Part shown: piece by piece, positions 1 through 7,967 of the stretch
How the letters are laid out: every line of letters begins with the position of its first letter
Numbering within the stretch: the first letter of the stretch is position 1
From: Pseudomonas moorei
GTDB taxonomy: Bacteria > Pseudomonadota > Gammaproteobacteria > Pseudomonadales > Pseudomonadaceae
Direction of reading: 5' to 3'
DNA: 64,000 bases
Assembly: GCF_008801475.1 (NCBI RefSeq)
Contig: NZ_VZPP01000010.1
Location: 62,001 to 126,000, forward strand
The notes under the pieces: model-generated
Told to the model about the DNA's origin: nothing
Database searches by the model: none
The model's input: only the letters and a program-made list of their open reading frames with translations
Made by a program: the position numbers and the translations under genes

Positions 1-93
1 AGCGCTGTCGGGCTGGTCACGCAGGAGACTCAACCAGGCCAGCGCCGCCTGTTCCTGAGCGAGCGTGGGGATCGCGCGTTTGCAGTCTTTCAC
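1..93 (-). CDS. FecR-like anti-sigma/signal transducer, N-terminal fragment
   Basis: Only the first 31 codons are in the window; the gene runs off the left edge. Reading starts at a GTG that overlaps the stop codon of the ECF sigma factor gene (AAGTGAAAG), a typical coupled arrangement. The peptide contains the stretch QEQAALAWLSLLRDQP, which resembles the N-terminal cytoplasmic DUF4880 helix of FecR-type regulators that bind the sigma factor. FecR proteins sit in the inner membrane and relay the state of a TonB-dependent receptor to their sigma partner. The assignment rests on this short peptide plus its position directly after a FecI-like gene. Confidence 0.7.
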   Translation of the reverse strand, partial: MKDCKRAIPTLAQEQAALAWLSLLRDQPDSA

Positions 94-662
94 TTGGCGT
101 GCCCCGGCGCGCGCAGTTGAGGCTCGCGCAGGCTGGCCTTGCAGGCCTCGAGCGCACGCATCATGTGTTTTTCAACCGCACTTTGGGACAGCCCCATCGC
201 TTTGGCGATCTCGGCGTACTTGCGGCCATGGATGCGATTGAGCAAGAAAATCTGCCGCGTACGTTCAGGCAATGCGCGTAACGCTGCCTCGACATGGCGC
301 AAATCATTGCCCGCCTCCAGCGCCGCTTGTGGCTCACTGTCCACGCCGTCCGACGGTTCCGCCATCAAGCCTTCACTGGCCCGGACCCGCGTGGCCTCAC
401 TGCGCAGATGGTCGATGGCAATGTTGCCGGCGCAGCGCAGCAGGTAGGTGCCGAGTTCTTCGACCTGCACCAGCGGCCGTCGCCAGAACCGCAGGAACAA
501 GTCCTGCACCAGGTCCGCGGCCGTCGCCCGGCAACCGACCCGGCGACTGACCAGCGCTTCCATTTGCGACCGTTGCGAAAGGAACACATGAAGAAAATGC
601 GCACGGTCGCCGCGCAGGTCATCACGTTGGATTTCATGGGGTTTGGGAGGAGGAGTGATCAT
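90..662 (-). CDS. ECF-family RNA polymerase sigma factor (FecI-like)
   Basis: 190-residue sigma-70 family protein. Region 2 spans about residues 25-92 (DLVQDLFLRFW, then the -10-reading helix ending in DHLRSE), and region 4 about 125-175 (LPERTRQIFLLNRIHG, then the helix-turn-helix YAEIAKAMGLSQSAVEKHM). The order and size match iron-responsive FecI/PvdS-type factors, which direct RNA polymerase to promoters of TonB-dependent receptor genes. The fecR-like gene follows with overlapping stop and start codons. A Fur-box-like sequence about 200 bases upstream suggests iron repression. The receptor gene would be expected just beyond the left edge. Confidence 0.9.
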   Translation of the reverse strand: MITPPPKPHEIQRDDLRGDRAHFLHVFLSQRSQMEALVSRRVGCRATAADLVQDLFLRFWRRPLVQVEELGTYLLRCAGNIAIDHLRSEATRVRASEGLMAEPSDGVDSEPQAALEAGNDLRHVEAALRALPERTRQIFLLNRIHGRKYAEIAKAMGLSQSAVEKHMMRALEACKASLREPQLRAPGHAK

Positions 663-864
663 CGAGCCAATGCTGCGCCAATGCGTCCTTTGGCCTGACC
701 AGCCGCCTCATCGCGGCCGGACGCCGGCGATACGGCATCAACAACAGCAGCACGGCGCCGAGCATCAACGGTGAAGCGGGAGAACGTGCTGATGTTGCCC
801 TTCATGTCGCGACCTGAAAACCGATGAAGCCGCGTGAACGTCACGGGCCTGCAAGGCCGCCAAT

Positions 865-883
865 ACTAATGATAAATATTCTC
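865..883 (-). promoter_or_regulatory. Fur-box-like site upstream of the ECF sigma gene
   Basis: The sequence actaatgataaatattctc matches 14 of 19 positions of the consensus Fur box gataatgataatcattatc. It lies about 200 bases before the ECF sigma start in an otherwise non-coding gap (663-993). FecI-type sigma genes are commonly Fur-repressed in Pseudomonas, so the placement fits. The match was scored by eye, and no -35/-10 pair was securely identified. Confidence 0.6.
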
Positions 884-932
884 ATACGCAAAAATAATGG
901 TTAAGACCGCACTCCAATGTCGACAACGCTGA

Positions 933-963
933 AAACGAAACGGGCCTGCAATGCAGGCCCGTT
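933..963 (-). terminator. Rho-independent terminator after the HPF-like gene
   Basis: A perfect 11-base stem (aacgggcctgc / gcaggcccgtt, arms 939-949 and 953-963) with a 3-base loop. On the minus strand it is followed by a T-rich tract (TTTCGTTTTC). It lies about 30 bases past the stop of the HPF-like gene and ends that transcript. The rest of the 663-993 gap holds the Fur-like site and nothing else that I can support. Confidence 0.8.
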
Positions 964-993
964 CAAGTGGGAAGTTAAAAAGTGGATCAGGCT

Positions 994-1404
994 TCAGCCG
1001 TTTTGCGCTGCCTGTTCGTTTTCAAGAAACTCTTCCTCCAGCAACTCATCCGCGTGAGCCCTGCGCTCGAACGGCACGACGGCGGCGCGGGGTTTGCCTC
1101 GCAATTTGCCGAACAGGTGTTCCAGCGCGTGCTCGAGTTTCTCGGCGGCTCCGTCGATCGCCAGTTCCAGGCTGGCGGCTTTATGGGTAACGGAAATCGG
1201 TTGGTGGCCTTTTGGCCGCGCTTCCAGCTGGCAGCGTAGATCGTGGGGACCGGGCTTGTCGCCGTTCTCGTCCCGCAGGTGAACCTCCACTCGGGTCAGG
1301 TTCTCCTCATAACGTTCGAGCGTGCTCTCAATGGTAGTACGTACCCACTCCTCCAGTCGGATGCTGCTTTGAATATGGTTATCGCTATTGACTTGGATTT
1401 GCAT
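994..1404 (-). CDS. HPF/RaiA-family ribosome-associated protein
   Basis: 136 residues. The first 100 have the S30AE/HPF layout: an N-terminal strand (MQIQVNSDNHI), a helix (WVRTTIESTLERYEENLTRVEVHL), an acidic loop (DENGDKPGPHDLRC), then a second strand-helix unit. The C-terminal 35 residues are charged and probably flexible. Family members bind the 30S decoding region and promote ribosome hibernation or stability. This is a second family member besides the canonical hpf at 61174-61482. It has its own terminator and is monocistronic. The exact role of this longer paralogue is not clear from sequence. Confidence 0.8.
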   Translation of the reverse strand: MQIQVNSDNHIQSSIRLEEWVRTTIESTLERYEENLTRVEVHLRDENGDKPGPHDLRCQLEARPKGHQPISVTHKAASLELAIDGAAEKLEHALEHLFGKLRGKPRAAVVPFERRAHADELLEEEFLENEQAAQNG

Positions 1405-1618
1405 AGTTCATCCCTTATTTCAGCTAGCTCGCGAGAGGCCGGTCAGCTAAGCCCTTGGGCGTCATCACCGTGACCTCTTGATTACACAATCGGTCTGTAC
1501 GCTGAACAATTCAACCCCTAAAAAAAGATAAAGTTTTAATCGCAAAAAAAGCCGGACAATGGGCAAAAGCGCTGTTAATGTCGGGAGTTGAGTCGCCCCG
1601 CGCCTTTGTCATATTTGC

Positions 1619-2566
1619 TCACATCTGCTGATCCGCCAGTGGGTGCAGGCTGCGAAAAATCCCCGCCTCCTCCACCAGCCAGTCATGTACCGCCCGCACG
1701 CCCGGATGGCTCAGCGCACCTGGTGCATAGAGCAGCATGTAACGCTTGTGATTGGGCACCGCGAGGCCGAACGGCACGATCAATGCGCCGCGCTCCAGCT
1801 CGTCGTTGAGCAATGTGCGCCGCGCAATCGCCACGCCCATCCCGGCGATCGCCGCCTCAATGGTCAAATGATTGCGATTGAAGGTGTGCCCGCGCCGGAC
1901 ATCCGCGCCTTCGAAGCCGATGGCATTGAGATAGAACTCCCATTCCGCATATTCGTAGCTGCCCCGCCAGGCGGTGATGTCGTGCAACAGCGGAAAATGC
2001 ATCAGGTCCGCCGGACCATGCAGGGGTGGGCGTCCGCGCAACAAGCCCGGCGCACACACCGGAAAAATCTGTTCGTCGAGCAAGGCTGTGGATAACAGCC
2101 CGGGATAGCTGCCATCGTTCAGGTCGATGGCCAGATCGAAGTCGCCCTCGTGCAGTGGCACGCTGCTGTCCTCGGCCACCAGGCGCAATTGAATGTCCGG
2201 AAAACGTTGCTGCAATCGCGGCAGGCGTGGGGTCAGCCATTTGCTCAGGAACGATGGAATCGAACGTACCCGCAACGTTCCGCTGATCATGCCGGCGTCC
2301 AGTCGACGCAATTCCGCATCGATGCTGCCATAGGCCTCATTGACGGTGATGGCCAGTCGCTGACCTTCGGCGCTCAACTCCACACCCCGGGCACGCCGGT
2401 GAAACAGGCGAAAACCCAGGCGCTCCTCCAATTGGCGGATCTGCTGGCTGACCGCCCCTGGCGTGATGTGCAGTTCTTCGGCGCAACGGGTGAACGACAA
2501 GTGCCGGGCCGCGCAGGAAAACACCTGCAACCACACGTAAGTCTGTGCATGCAATTGTCGGCTCAT
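1619..2566 (-). CDS. LysR-family transcriptional regulator
   Basis: 315 residues. An N-terminal winged helix-turn-helix lies at about 12-70 (LSFTRCAEELHITPGAVSQQIRQLEERLG), followed by a type 2 periplasmic-binding-like effector domain from about 95 (GTLRVRSIPSFLSKWLTPRL). The gene is divergent from sdaA with about 135 bases between starts, so the usual LysR logic suggests it controls serine deaminase and its own expression. The N-terminal region resembles GcvA/DsdC-type LysR proteins, which often control amino-acid metabolism. Ligand and target are inferred from position only. Confidence 0.85.
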   Translation of the reverse strand: MSRQLHAQTYVWLQVFSCAARHLSFTRCAEELHITPGAVSQQIRQLEERLGFRLFHRRARGVELSAEGQRLAITVNEAYGSIDAELRRLDAGMISGTLRVRSIPSFLSKWLTPRLPRLQQRFPDIQLRLVAEDSSVPLHEGDFDLAIDLNDGSYPGLLSTALLDEQIFPVCAPGLLRGRPPLHGPADLMHFPLLHDITAWRGSYEYAEWEFYLNAIGFEGADVRRGHTFNRNHLTIEAAIAGMGVAIARRTLLNDELERGALIVPFGLAVPNHKRYMLLYAPGALSHPGVRAVHDWLVEEAGIFRSLHPLADQQM

Positions 2567-2701
2567 CGTTTAGTCCCGCTAAAGGCTGTCTTAGGAAGTT
2601 TCGTTGGTCACGTAGGACCGAGGGAGGCAGTATCGCTGAAAGTGCGCTTGTCCTACAAAAATGGCAGCGATTTATCTTCCATTGCAGGAATAGGCTTTAG
2701 C

Positions 2702-4078
2702 ATGGCTATCAGTGTTTTTGATCTCTTCAAAGTCGGTATCGGCCCATCCAGTTCCCATACCGTCGGTCCGATGCGCGCCGCCGCGACCTTCGCCCAGGCG
2801 TTGGTCGACCAAGCTTTTCTGCCGGACGTTCGACGTGTGGAAATACGTCTCTACGGCTCTCTGTCGGCGACCGGCGTCGGCCACGCCACTGACCGCGCCT
2901 GTGTCATGGGCCTGATGGGCGAATGGCCTGACCGAATCGATCCCGCCACCATCGACAGCCGAATCCAGACCCTGCGCAATACTGGCGAACTGCTGCTGGC
3001 AGGGCAAGTGACCATCGCCTTCAATTGGTCGCGCGATCTCCTGCTGCTCGACGAAAGCTTGCCCTACCACCCAAACGCCATGTCCTTGACCGCCTTCGGC
3101 GAAACCGGTGAGCTGTTCGAGCAGACGTACTACTCGGTCGGCGGCGGTTTCATCATCGAAGCGGCCGAAGCCGAGTCGGGTATTGCGCCCGCCAGCGATG
3201 TGGTGCTGCCGTACGATTTTTCCAGCGCCGTCGAATTGCTCAAGCTCTGTAACGAGCATGGCTTGCGGGTTTCCGAATTGATGATGGCCAACGAACGGGC
3301 CTGGCGCAGTGACGCCGACATTCGTCAGGGACTGCTGCACATCTGGTCGGTAATGCGTGAGTGCGTCGAGCAAGGACTGGAACATGAAGGGATCCTGCCC
3401 GGCGGTCTGAATGTTCCGCGCCGCGCCGCGAAATTGCACCGCAGCCTGTTGGAAATCGGCAAGCCGAACGTCATCACCTCGACCCTGTCGGCCATGGAAT
3501 GGGTGAACCTGTTCGCCCTCGCCGTGAACGAAGAGAATGCGGCAGGCGGGCGCATGGTCACGGCGCCGACCAACGGCGCGGCGGGGATCATCCCGGCGGT
3601 CCTGCACTACTACATGAAATTCAATCCGGATGCGTCGGACGATGACGTGGTTTCGTTCTTTCTGGGCGCGGCAGCGGTTGGCATTCTGTGCAAGAAAAAC
3701 GCCTCGATCTCCGGCGCCGAAGTCGGCTGTCAGGGCGAAGTGGGTTCGGCCTGCGCCATGGCCGCCGCCGGCCTGGCCGAGGTGCTGGGCGCCACGCCGG
3801 AGCAACTGGAAAACGCCGCCGAAATTGGCCTGGAACACAATCTGGGCCTGACCTGCGACCCGGTCGGCGGGCTGGTGCAAGTGCCGTGCATCGAGCGCAA
3901 CGCGATTGCCGCCGTGAAGGCGATCAACGCCACGCAAATGGCCCTGCGCGGTGACGGCAAGCACTTCATTTCCCTGGATCGGGTGATCCGCACCATGCGC
4001 GATACCGGTGCCGACATGCACGATAAATACAAGGAAACGTCACGGGGCGGCCTTGCGGTGAATTGGGTCGAATGCTGA
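2702..4078 (+). CDS. sdaA: L-serine ammonia-lyase (serine deaminase), single-chain iron-sulfur type
   Basis: 458 residues, converting L-serine to pyruvate and ammonia. The start is at MAISVFDLFKVGIGPSSSHT, where the family begins; the longer open frame upstream lies over the divergent regulator gene and is not used. The N-terminal beta domain carries SSSHTVGPM, and the C-terminal alpha domain carries the glycine-rich TAPTNGAAGIIPAVL and the cysteines expected to hold the [4Fe-4S] cluster (GCQGEVGSACAMAA, LTCDPVGGLVQVPC). Length agrees with the fused enzyme of gamma-proteobacteria. Probably regulated by the adjacent LysR protein. Confidence 0.95.
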   Translation: MAISVFDLFKVGIGPSSSHTVGPMRAAATFAQALVDQAFLPDVRRVEIRLYGSLSATGVGHATDRACVMGLMGEWPDRIDPATIDSRIQTLRNTGELLLAGQVTIAFNWSRDLLLLDESLPYHPNAMSLTAFGETGELFEQTYYSVGGGFIIEAAEAESGIAPASDVVLPYDFSSAVELLKLCNEHGLRVSELMMANERAWRSDADIRQGLLHIWSVMRECVEQGLEHEGILPGGLNVPRRAAKLHRSLLEIGKPNVITSTLSAMEWVNLFALAVNEENAAGGRMVTAPTNGAAGIIPAVLHYYMKFNPDASDDDVVSFFLGAAAVGILCKKNASISGAEVGCQGEVGSACAMAAAGLAEVLGATPEQLENAAEIGLEHNLGLTCDPVGGLVQVPCIERNAIAAVKAINATQMALRGDGKHFISLDRVIRTMRDTGADMHDKYKETSRGGLAVNWVEC

Positions 4079-4140
4079 CCGCTTTGGAGGCATACCCGGA
4101 TTTATTGCCCTGAAACGGGCAGAAAAATAAACACGGTCCC

Positions 4141-4241
4141 TGTAGCAGCGAGCTCGCTCGCGAAAACCCCACCAGCACCGCGAAACAGCTGGTTAGACGC
4201 GTGATCATTCACGTCCATCGCGAGCAGGGCTCGCTCCTGCA
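4141..4241. repeat. REP-type inverted repeat pair (BIME-like)
   Basis: Two oppositely oriented copies of the Pseudomonas REP core (gtagcagcgagctcgctcgcg at the left, catcgcgagcagggctcgct at the right) flank about 50 bases. This explains most of the gap 4079-4405. I see no gene in the remainder. Confidence 0.85.
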
Positions 4242-4405
4242 TGCTGTAAATATTGTCCGACAATCTTTACGGCATGCCCCTTGCTACACCCCCTGTTGCA
4301 AGCATTGATGGCGATGTGGCCATGAAGGCCGATGGTCCGGTGTTGCGAACTAATCCCGATATCGACCGGTCAACAACTGCACGTTCAATCAGGCGGTGAC
4401 GCATC

Positions 4406-4723
4406 ATGGACAACCCTTTCCAGCTCATTACCGATGCTTTTTCAGCGGATTATCAGATCAACCTGAGCATTCAGGGACTCGATGGCAGCATCATGCTGAC
4501 CCTGTCCAATAGCGGCCATGTGGTGGCCAAACGCATGATCAGTGCTGACCAGCGCAACGACCCTGAACGCCTCAAACGCCTGGTGCAAAGCATTCAATTC
4601 GGTATCGCCATCGAACAGGGCCACAGCGCCGTGGCAATCCTCGAAGCCATGACCGATGGCAACACCCGCAACCTGCCACCTCCACCCGCCAAAGGCCGGC
4701 CTCGACCCGCCATGAGGTTTTAA
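4406..4723 (+). CDS. DUF3509 family protein
   Basis: 105 residues, cytoplasmic, with no signal or membrane segment. It starts MDNPFQLITDAFSADYQINLS, has a central beta-rich part (GSIMLTLSNSGHVVAKRMIS) and a helix ending QFGIAIEQG, then a basic proline tail. This layout is that of the DUF3509 family of small Pseudomonas proteins, whose function I do not know. It overlaps the convergent psiE gene by 4 bases at their 3' ends. Confidence 0.8.
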   Translation: MDNPFQLITDAFSADYQINLSIQGLDGSIMLTLSNSGHVVAKRMISADQRNDPERLKRLVQSIQFGIAIEQGHSAVAILEAMTDGNTRNLPPPPAKGRPRPAMRF

Positions 4724-5220
4724 AGCTCGCCCTTCTCCACTTCCGGGTGTTCACTGGAACCCGCGCCGGTCTTGCGGTGCGGGTTTTCAATTTTCACCGA
4801 CGGGAATTGCGACGAAGCGTAACGCACCACCAGAATCGAAAACGCCAGCAGCAGAATCCCGCCGCACAGGTAGATGATCCCGATGTCCGGCGGGTTGTGG
4901 TGCGAGACGTTGGAAATCAGCAACCGCGTCAGCGCGGTGATCGCCACGTAGATCAGGAAACGCACCGGCATGTGGTTGGTCTTGAAGTAAATCCCGACCA
5001 TCGCCCCCAGTTCCAGGTAGATGAACAGCAGCAAGATGTCATCGATCTTGATGTGCCCCTGTTCGATCATCCCAAGAAATTCCATCACCGCGGCCCATGC
5101 GGTCACCGCACCAATGGCGAACAGCGCCATGTAGTGGAAGGTTTCGACGAACAGGTTGCCCAAGGACTCGGCCAGTTCATGCACGTTCTGCCGCAGGTTT
5201 TCTGCCCAGTTGATTTTCAC
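4720..5220 (-). CDS. psiE: PsiE-family inner-membrane protein (phosphate-starvation-inducible)
   Basis: 166 residues with four hydrophobic segments (about 28-48, 61-80, 86-104 and 113-133) and conserved family features (ETFHYMALF, LELGAMVGIYFKTNHMPVRFLIYVAITALTR). In E. coli psiE is induced by phosphate limitation and cAMP-CRP, but its molecular role is unknown. No Pho box was recognised. It is monocistronic, and a 17-base palindrome (5360-5376) lies about 140 bases upstream. Confidence 0.88.
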   Translation of the reverse strand: MKINWAENLRQNVHELAESLGNLFVETFHYMALFAIGAVTAWAAVMEFLGMIEQGHIKIDDILLLFIYLELGAMVGIYFKTNHMPVRFLIYVAITALTRLLISNVSHHNPPDIGIIYLCGGILLLAFSILVVRYASSQFPSVKIENPHRKTGAGSSEHPEVEKGEL

Positions 5221-5359
5221 GATGATGCTTCCTTAGGTCGGCTCGACCGGATAATGCGGGTTGGACATGACGATTGTTCTGCATGCAGAAACAAGGCCAC
5301 GCCATGATGGCCGGGCGCTCTGGAACGCGCTCCGTGGCGTTTGGTCGCACCCACCTGTC

Positions 5360-5376
5360 TTGTCAGGGCCTGACAA
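5360..5376. promoter_or_regulatory. Perfect 17-base palindrome in the psiE-yebG intergenic region
   Basis: ttgtcagggcctgacaa reads identically on both strands around a single central base. It lies between the divergent psiE and yebG-like genes. It could be an operator or a short hairpin; I do not recognise the binding protein. Confidence 0.35.
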
Positions 5377-5441
5377 ACCCTGTTTTCGGTCTAGATTAAA
5401 AAGCCACTACCCAAACCCCGGGGTTTCGCTTATCCTTTTAG

Positions 5442-5457
5442 CTGTATATAGATACAG
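5442..5457 (+). promoter_or_regulatory. LexA (SOS) box upstream of the yebG-like gene
   Basis: ctgtatatagatacag fits the LexA consensus CTGT-N8-ACAG exactly and has the typical alternating AT core. It sits 44 bases before the start codon of the YebG-family gene, where it would block the promoter. SOS control is known for yebG in E. coli. Confidence 0.88.
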
Positions 5458-5501
5458 TAGTCGAATCAGACAACCAAATGTGAAGGCATGTGAGGTGGTG
5501 A

Positions 5502-5858
5502 ATGGCCGTCGAAGTGGTATACCGCAGCAGCCGAGATCTGGAGCGCTTGTTCATGGATAAAGCCGAAGCTGACCGTCATGACAAAATGCTCGAACTGGCC
5601 GAGTTGCTGGCGGAAGTGTTGCAAAAAGCCGTTCCGTCCCTGACCGAGCAGCAAGTGGAAGAAGCCGGGATCTACATGGCGAAGAATCGCGATGTGTTTG
5701 CCAAGGCATTCAAGAGCCAGCCGGACGCTTTGTCCGAATTGCTCAGCGCGCCTGTCGAAGTCGCGGAACCGGTTGAAGTGGCGACGCCCGTCGAGGAGCC
5801 AGTTGCCGAGCCGATCGCCCCGGCGAAGCCAGCCAAGGTTGCCAAAGCCGCAAAGTAA
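5502..5858 (+). CDS. yebG: YebG-family DNA-damage-inducible protein
   Basis: 118 residues. The N-terminal part (MAVEVVYRSSRDLERLFMDKAEADRHDKMLELAELLAEVL) matches the YebG pattern of a short beta strand, a KAEAD loop and a helix. The C-terminal 35 residues are a low-complexity Glu/Val/Pro tail ending in basic AKPAKVAKAAK. YebG is a small LexA-controlled protein of unclear biochemical role. The strong LexA box just upstream supports the call. A terminator follows at 5878-5909. Confidence 0.85.
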   Translation: MAVEVVYRSSRDLERLFMDKAEADRHDKMLELAELLAEVLQKAVPSLTEQQVEEAGIYMAKNRDVFAKAFKSQPDALSELLSAPVEVAEPVEVATPVEEPVAEPIAPAKPAKVAKAAK

Positions 5859-5877
5859 GCAACGCCCGAATTGAACA

Positions 5878-5909
5878 GGCCCTGAGTCCGATGGAGTCAG
5901 GGCCTTTTT
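5878..5909 (+). terminator. Rho-independent terminator after yebG
   Basis: A 12-base stem with one mismatch (ggccctgagtcc / ggagtcagggcc) and a GAT loop, followed by TTTTT. It ends the yebG transcript before the convergent dehydrogenase gene. Confidence 0.85.
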
Positions 5910-5926
5910 CATGCCAGGAAATCCAC

Positions 5927-6946
5927 TCAGCGATACAAGACTTTCTCCGCCAATTCATCCGCCACCCGGGCCGGCGAACGTTTTTCCGCCTGGGCATGGG
6001 CGAAGACCTCCGTCAGGCGCGAGCTGATTTTTGACAGGTGGGCCGTGATGGTCGGAAGCTCTTCACCACGGTGTTTGAGTGAAACGTAAATCAGCCCGCC
6101 GGCATTGATCACGTAATCCGGCGCATACAGAATGCCCCGCCGCTCCAACTGATCGGCGACATCCAGATGAGTCAACTGATTATTCGCCGAACCGGCCACG
6201 GCCGAGCAGCGCAGTTGCGTCACGCTGTGGCTGTTGAGCACACCGCCCAGACCGCACGGGGCGAGTATGTCGCATGGGGTGCTGAGCAATGCATCGTTGG
6301 CGATCGGGTGCGCGCCGAGTTGCTCCATGGCCAGTTGCACCTTGCCGTGGTCGATGTCGCTGACCAACAGTTCTGCACCCGCGGCGTGCAGTTGTTCGGC
6401 CAGCGCAAACCCGACATTGCCCAGGCCTTGGATGGCCACCCGTAAACCCTCGAGGTTATCGCTGCCCAGTCGCGCCATCGCGGTGCTGCGGATGCCGGTA
6501 AAAACGCCCATCGCCGCATGGGGCGCAGGGTCGCCCGCCGAGGTGGTGCTGGTGACATGTTGGGTCTGCTGGGCGATGCAATCCATATCCGCTACCGACG
6601 TGCCGCTGTCGATGGCGGTGATGTAACGGCCGTCGAGCTGCTCGATGCAGCGCCCAAAGGCCTCGAACAGCGCCGCGCGGTTGGCCACATGGGCCGGCCG
6701 AATGATCACCGCGACGCCACCGCCCTGGGCCAGGCCGGCCAATGCGGCTTTGTAGCTCATGCCTTTGGCCAGGCGCGCCGCATCCTCGACCGCGGATTCG
6801 TCGCTGGGGTAGGCAAGGTAACGACAACCACCCAGGGCAGGTCCCAATCGGCTGTTATGAATGGCAATGACCGCCTTCAACCCGGTGACCGGGTCGACGC
6901 TCAGATGCAGCGATTCAAGGCGAGTGCTTTGCATGAGAGCGAACAT
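5927..6946 (-). CDS. Glu/Leu/Phe/Val dehydrogenase family protein, catalytic Lys replaced by Val
   Basis: 339 residues, with the dimerisation/catalytic fold first and a Rossmann domain from about 165 (RVAIQGLGNVGFALAEQL). The substrate lysine is kept in MSYKAA (Lys66) and the catalytic-region signature TAIDSGTSVADMD is intact. The second family lysine, expected 12 residues later in GGGK, is Val78 (GGGVAVII; codon GTC at 6713-6715). Active members reversibly deaminate branched-chain or aromatic amino acids with NAD+ and need that lysine. The enzyme is therefore probably impaired or repurposed, although the rest of the frame is undamaged. Monocistronic. Confidence 0.85.
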   Translation of the reverse strand: MFALMQSTRLESLHLSVDPVTGLKAVIAIHNSRLGPALGGCRYLAYPSDESAVEDAARLAKGMSYKAALAGLAQGGGVAVIIRPAHVANRAALFEAFGRCIEQLDGRYITAIDSGTSVADMDCIAQQTQHVTSTTSAGDPAPHAAMGVFTGIRSTAMARLGSDNLEGLRVAIQGLGNVGFALAEQLHAAGAELLVSDIDHGKVQLAMEQLGAHPIANDALLSTPCDILAPCGLGGVLNSHSVTQLRCSAVAGSANNQLTHLDVADQLERRGILYAPDYVINAGGLIYVSLKHRGEELPTITAHLSKISSRLTEVFAHAQAEKRSPARVADELAEKVLYR

Positions 6947-7129
6947 CGTAAGGCTCCCGAATCACTTCTTGTAGTCGCCAGTATAGGCTTGCGCCCAAAA
7001 ATTGCAGAAGCGCACCGGAATAAGCGAAGGCTTGATGCAAGCTTTCGGAAATAACCTGTTTCAGCCTCTGCACGACACTGGACGAATGCTGGCGACGGGG
7101 CTAAAACGAGGCATTGCCCGGAGATTCTG

Positions 7130-7933
7130 ATGACACCGCGCCAATCGTTTTTCGCCTGTCTGCAACGTTCACCGCCCGCGCTGTTCGAGGCGGCGCTATG
7201 GATTGCGGCCGAACATGACAGCGAGGTAAACCCCGAGGCGTTGCTCCAGGATTTCCATGAGTTGCAACAGCGTGTGAGTTACGGCTTGCCGATGTTGCCG
7301 GTCAACGAGCTGGCGCAACCCTTGTTACGCCGCATGAATGACCTGGGATTCGCCCAGGACGACTTCAGCCCATTGCGCCCACAGGTGGCCTTGCTCAACA
7401 AAGTGCTGGCATTGCGCCGCGGGCAACCGCTTTCCCTGGGGCTGATTGCCCTGGAACTGGCCAGGGGCCTGGAAATCCCCTTGGTCGGGGTTAACTTCCC
7501 GGGGCATTTCCTGTTGCGCGTGCCGGGGGCCGATCACTTGCTCGACCCGTGTGGCGGCCGTCGGCTATACCCCAACGATTGCCGGGAATTGCTGCAACGC
7601 CAGTACGGCCCGAACATGAAACTCAGCGCCGAACACCTGGTCACCGCCGATCCCGTGCAGATGCTGCAACGCCTGTCGCGCAACCTGCGTCAACTGCACC
7701 TTTCCCACGACGATTACATCGGCGCCTTGATCGACGCCGAACGTGTGCTGGAACTGGGCAATGGCAATGCCGCCGACTATCTGGCCCGCGCCAGCCTCTA
7801 CCAAAGGCTGGACTGCCCGAACGCCGAACGCTTCGACCTGGAACATGCACTGTTGCTCAGTGATGATCCGATCCAGCGAATTCGCCTCACTGAACGACTG
7901 GGGCATTTGCCGCCCAATTCCGTCGTCCATTGA
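7130..7933 (+). CDS. SirB1-family protein (transglutaminase-like plus TPR)
   Basis: 267 residues. The central part (LNKVLALRRGQPLSLGLIALELARGLEIPLVGVNFPGHFLLR) is the SirB1 transglutaminase-like core, but the nucleophilic cysteine of true transglutaminases is not visible there. The C-terminal 90 residues form helix pairs resembling tetratricopeptide repeats (NAADYLARASLYQRLDCPNAERFDLEHAL). No signal peptide. The function of SirB1 proteins is not established. It stands alone between two unrelated genes. Confidence 0.82.
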   Translation: MTPRQSFFACLQRSPPALFEAALWIAAEHDSEVNPEALLQDFHELQQRVSYGLPMLPVNELAQPLLRRMNDLGFAQDDFSPLRPQVALLNKVLALRRGQPLSLGLIALELARGLEIPLVGVNFPGHFLLRVPGADHLLDPCGGRRLYPNDCRELLQRQYGPNMKLSAEHLVTADPVQMLQRLSRNLRQLHLSHDDYIGALIDAERVLELGNGNAADYLARASLYQRLDCPNAERFDLEHALLLSDDPIQRIRLTERLGHLPPNSVVH

Positions 7934-7967
7934 TCGCCCGCTCCCGCAGGGGGATTTGTGTCGGGAT

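Noticed and set aside
2672..4021. 449-residue minus-strand open frame over sdaA
   Set aside because: Antisense to a complete serine deaminase; no recognisable domain and typical shadow composition.
4141..4241. REP pairs as CRISPR repeats
   Set aside because: Copies are single inverted pairs at scattered intergenic sites, not evenly spaced direct repeats with unique spacers, and no cas genes are present.
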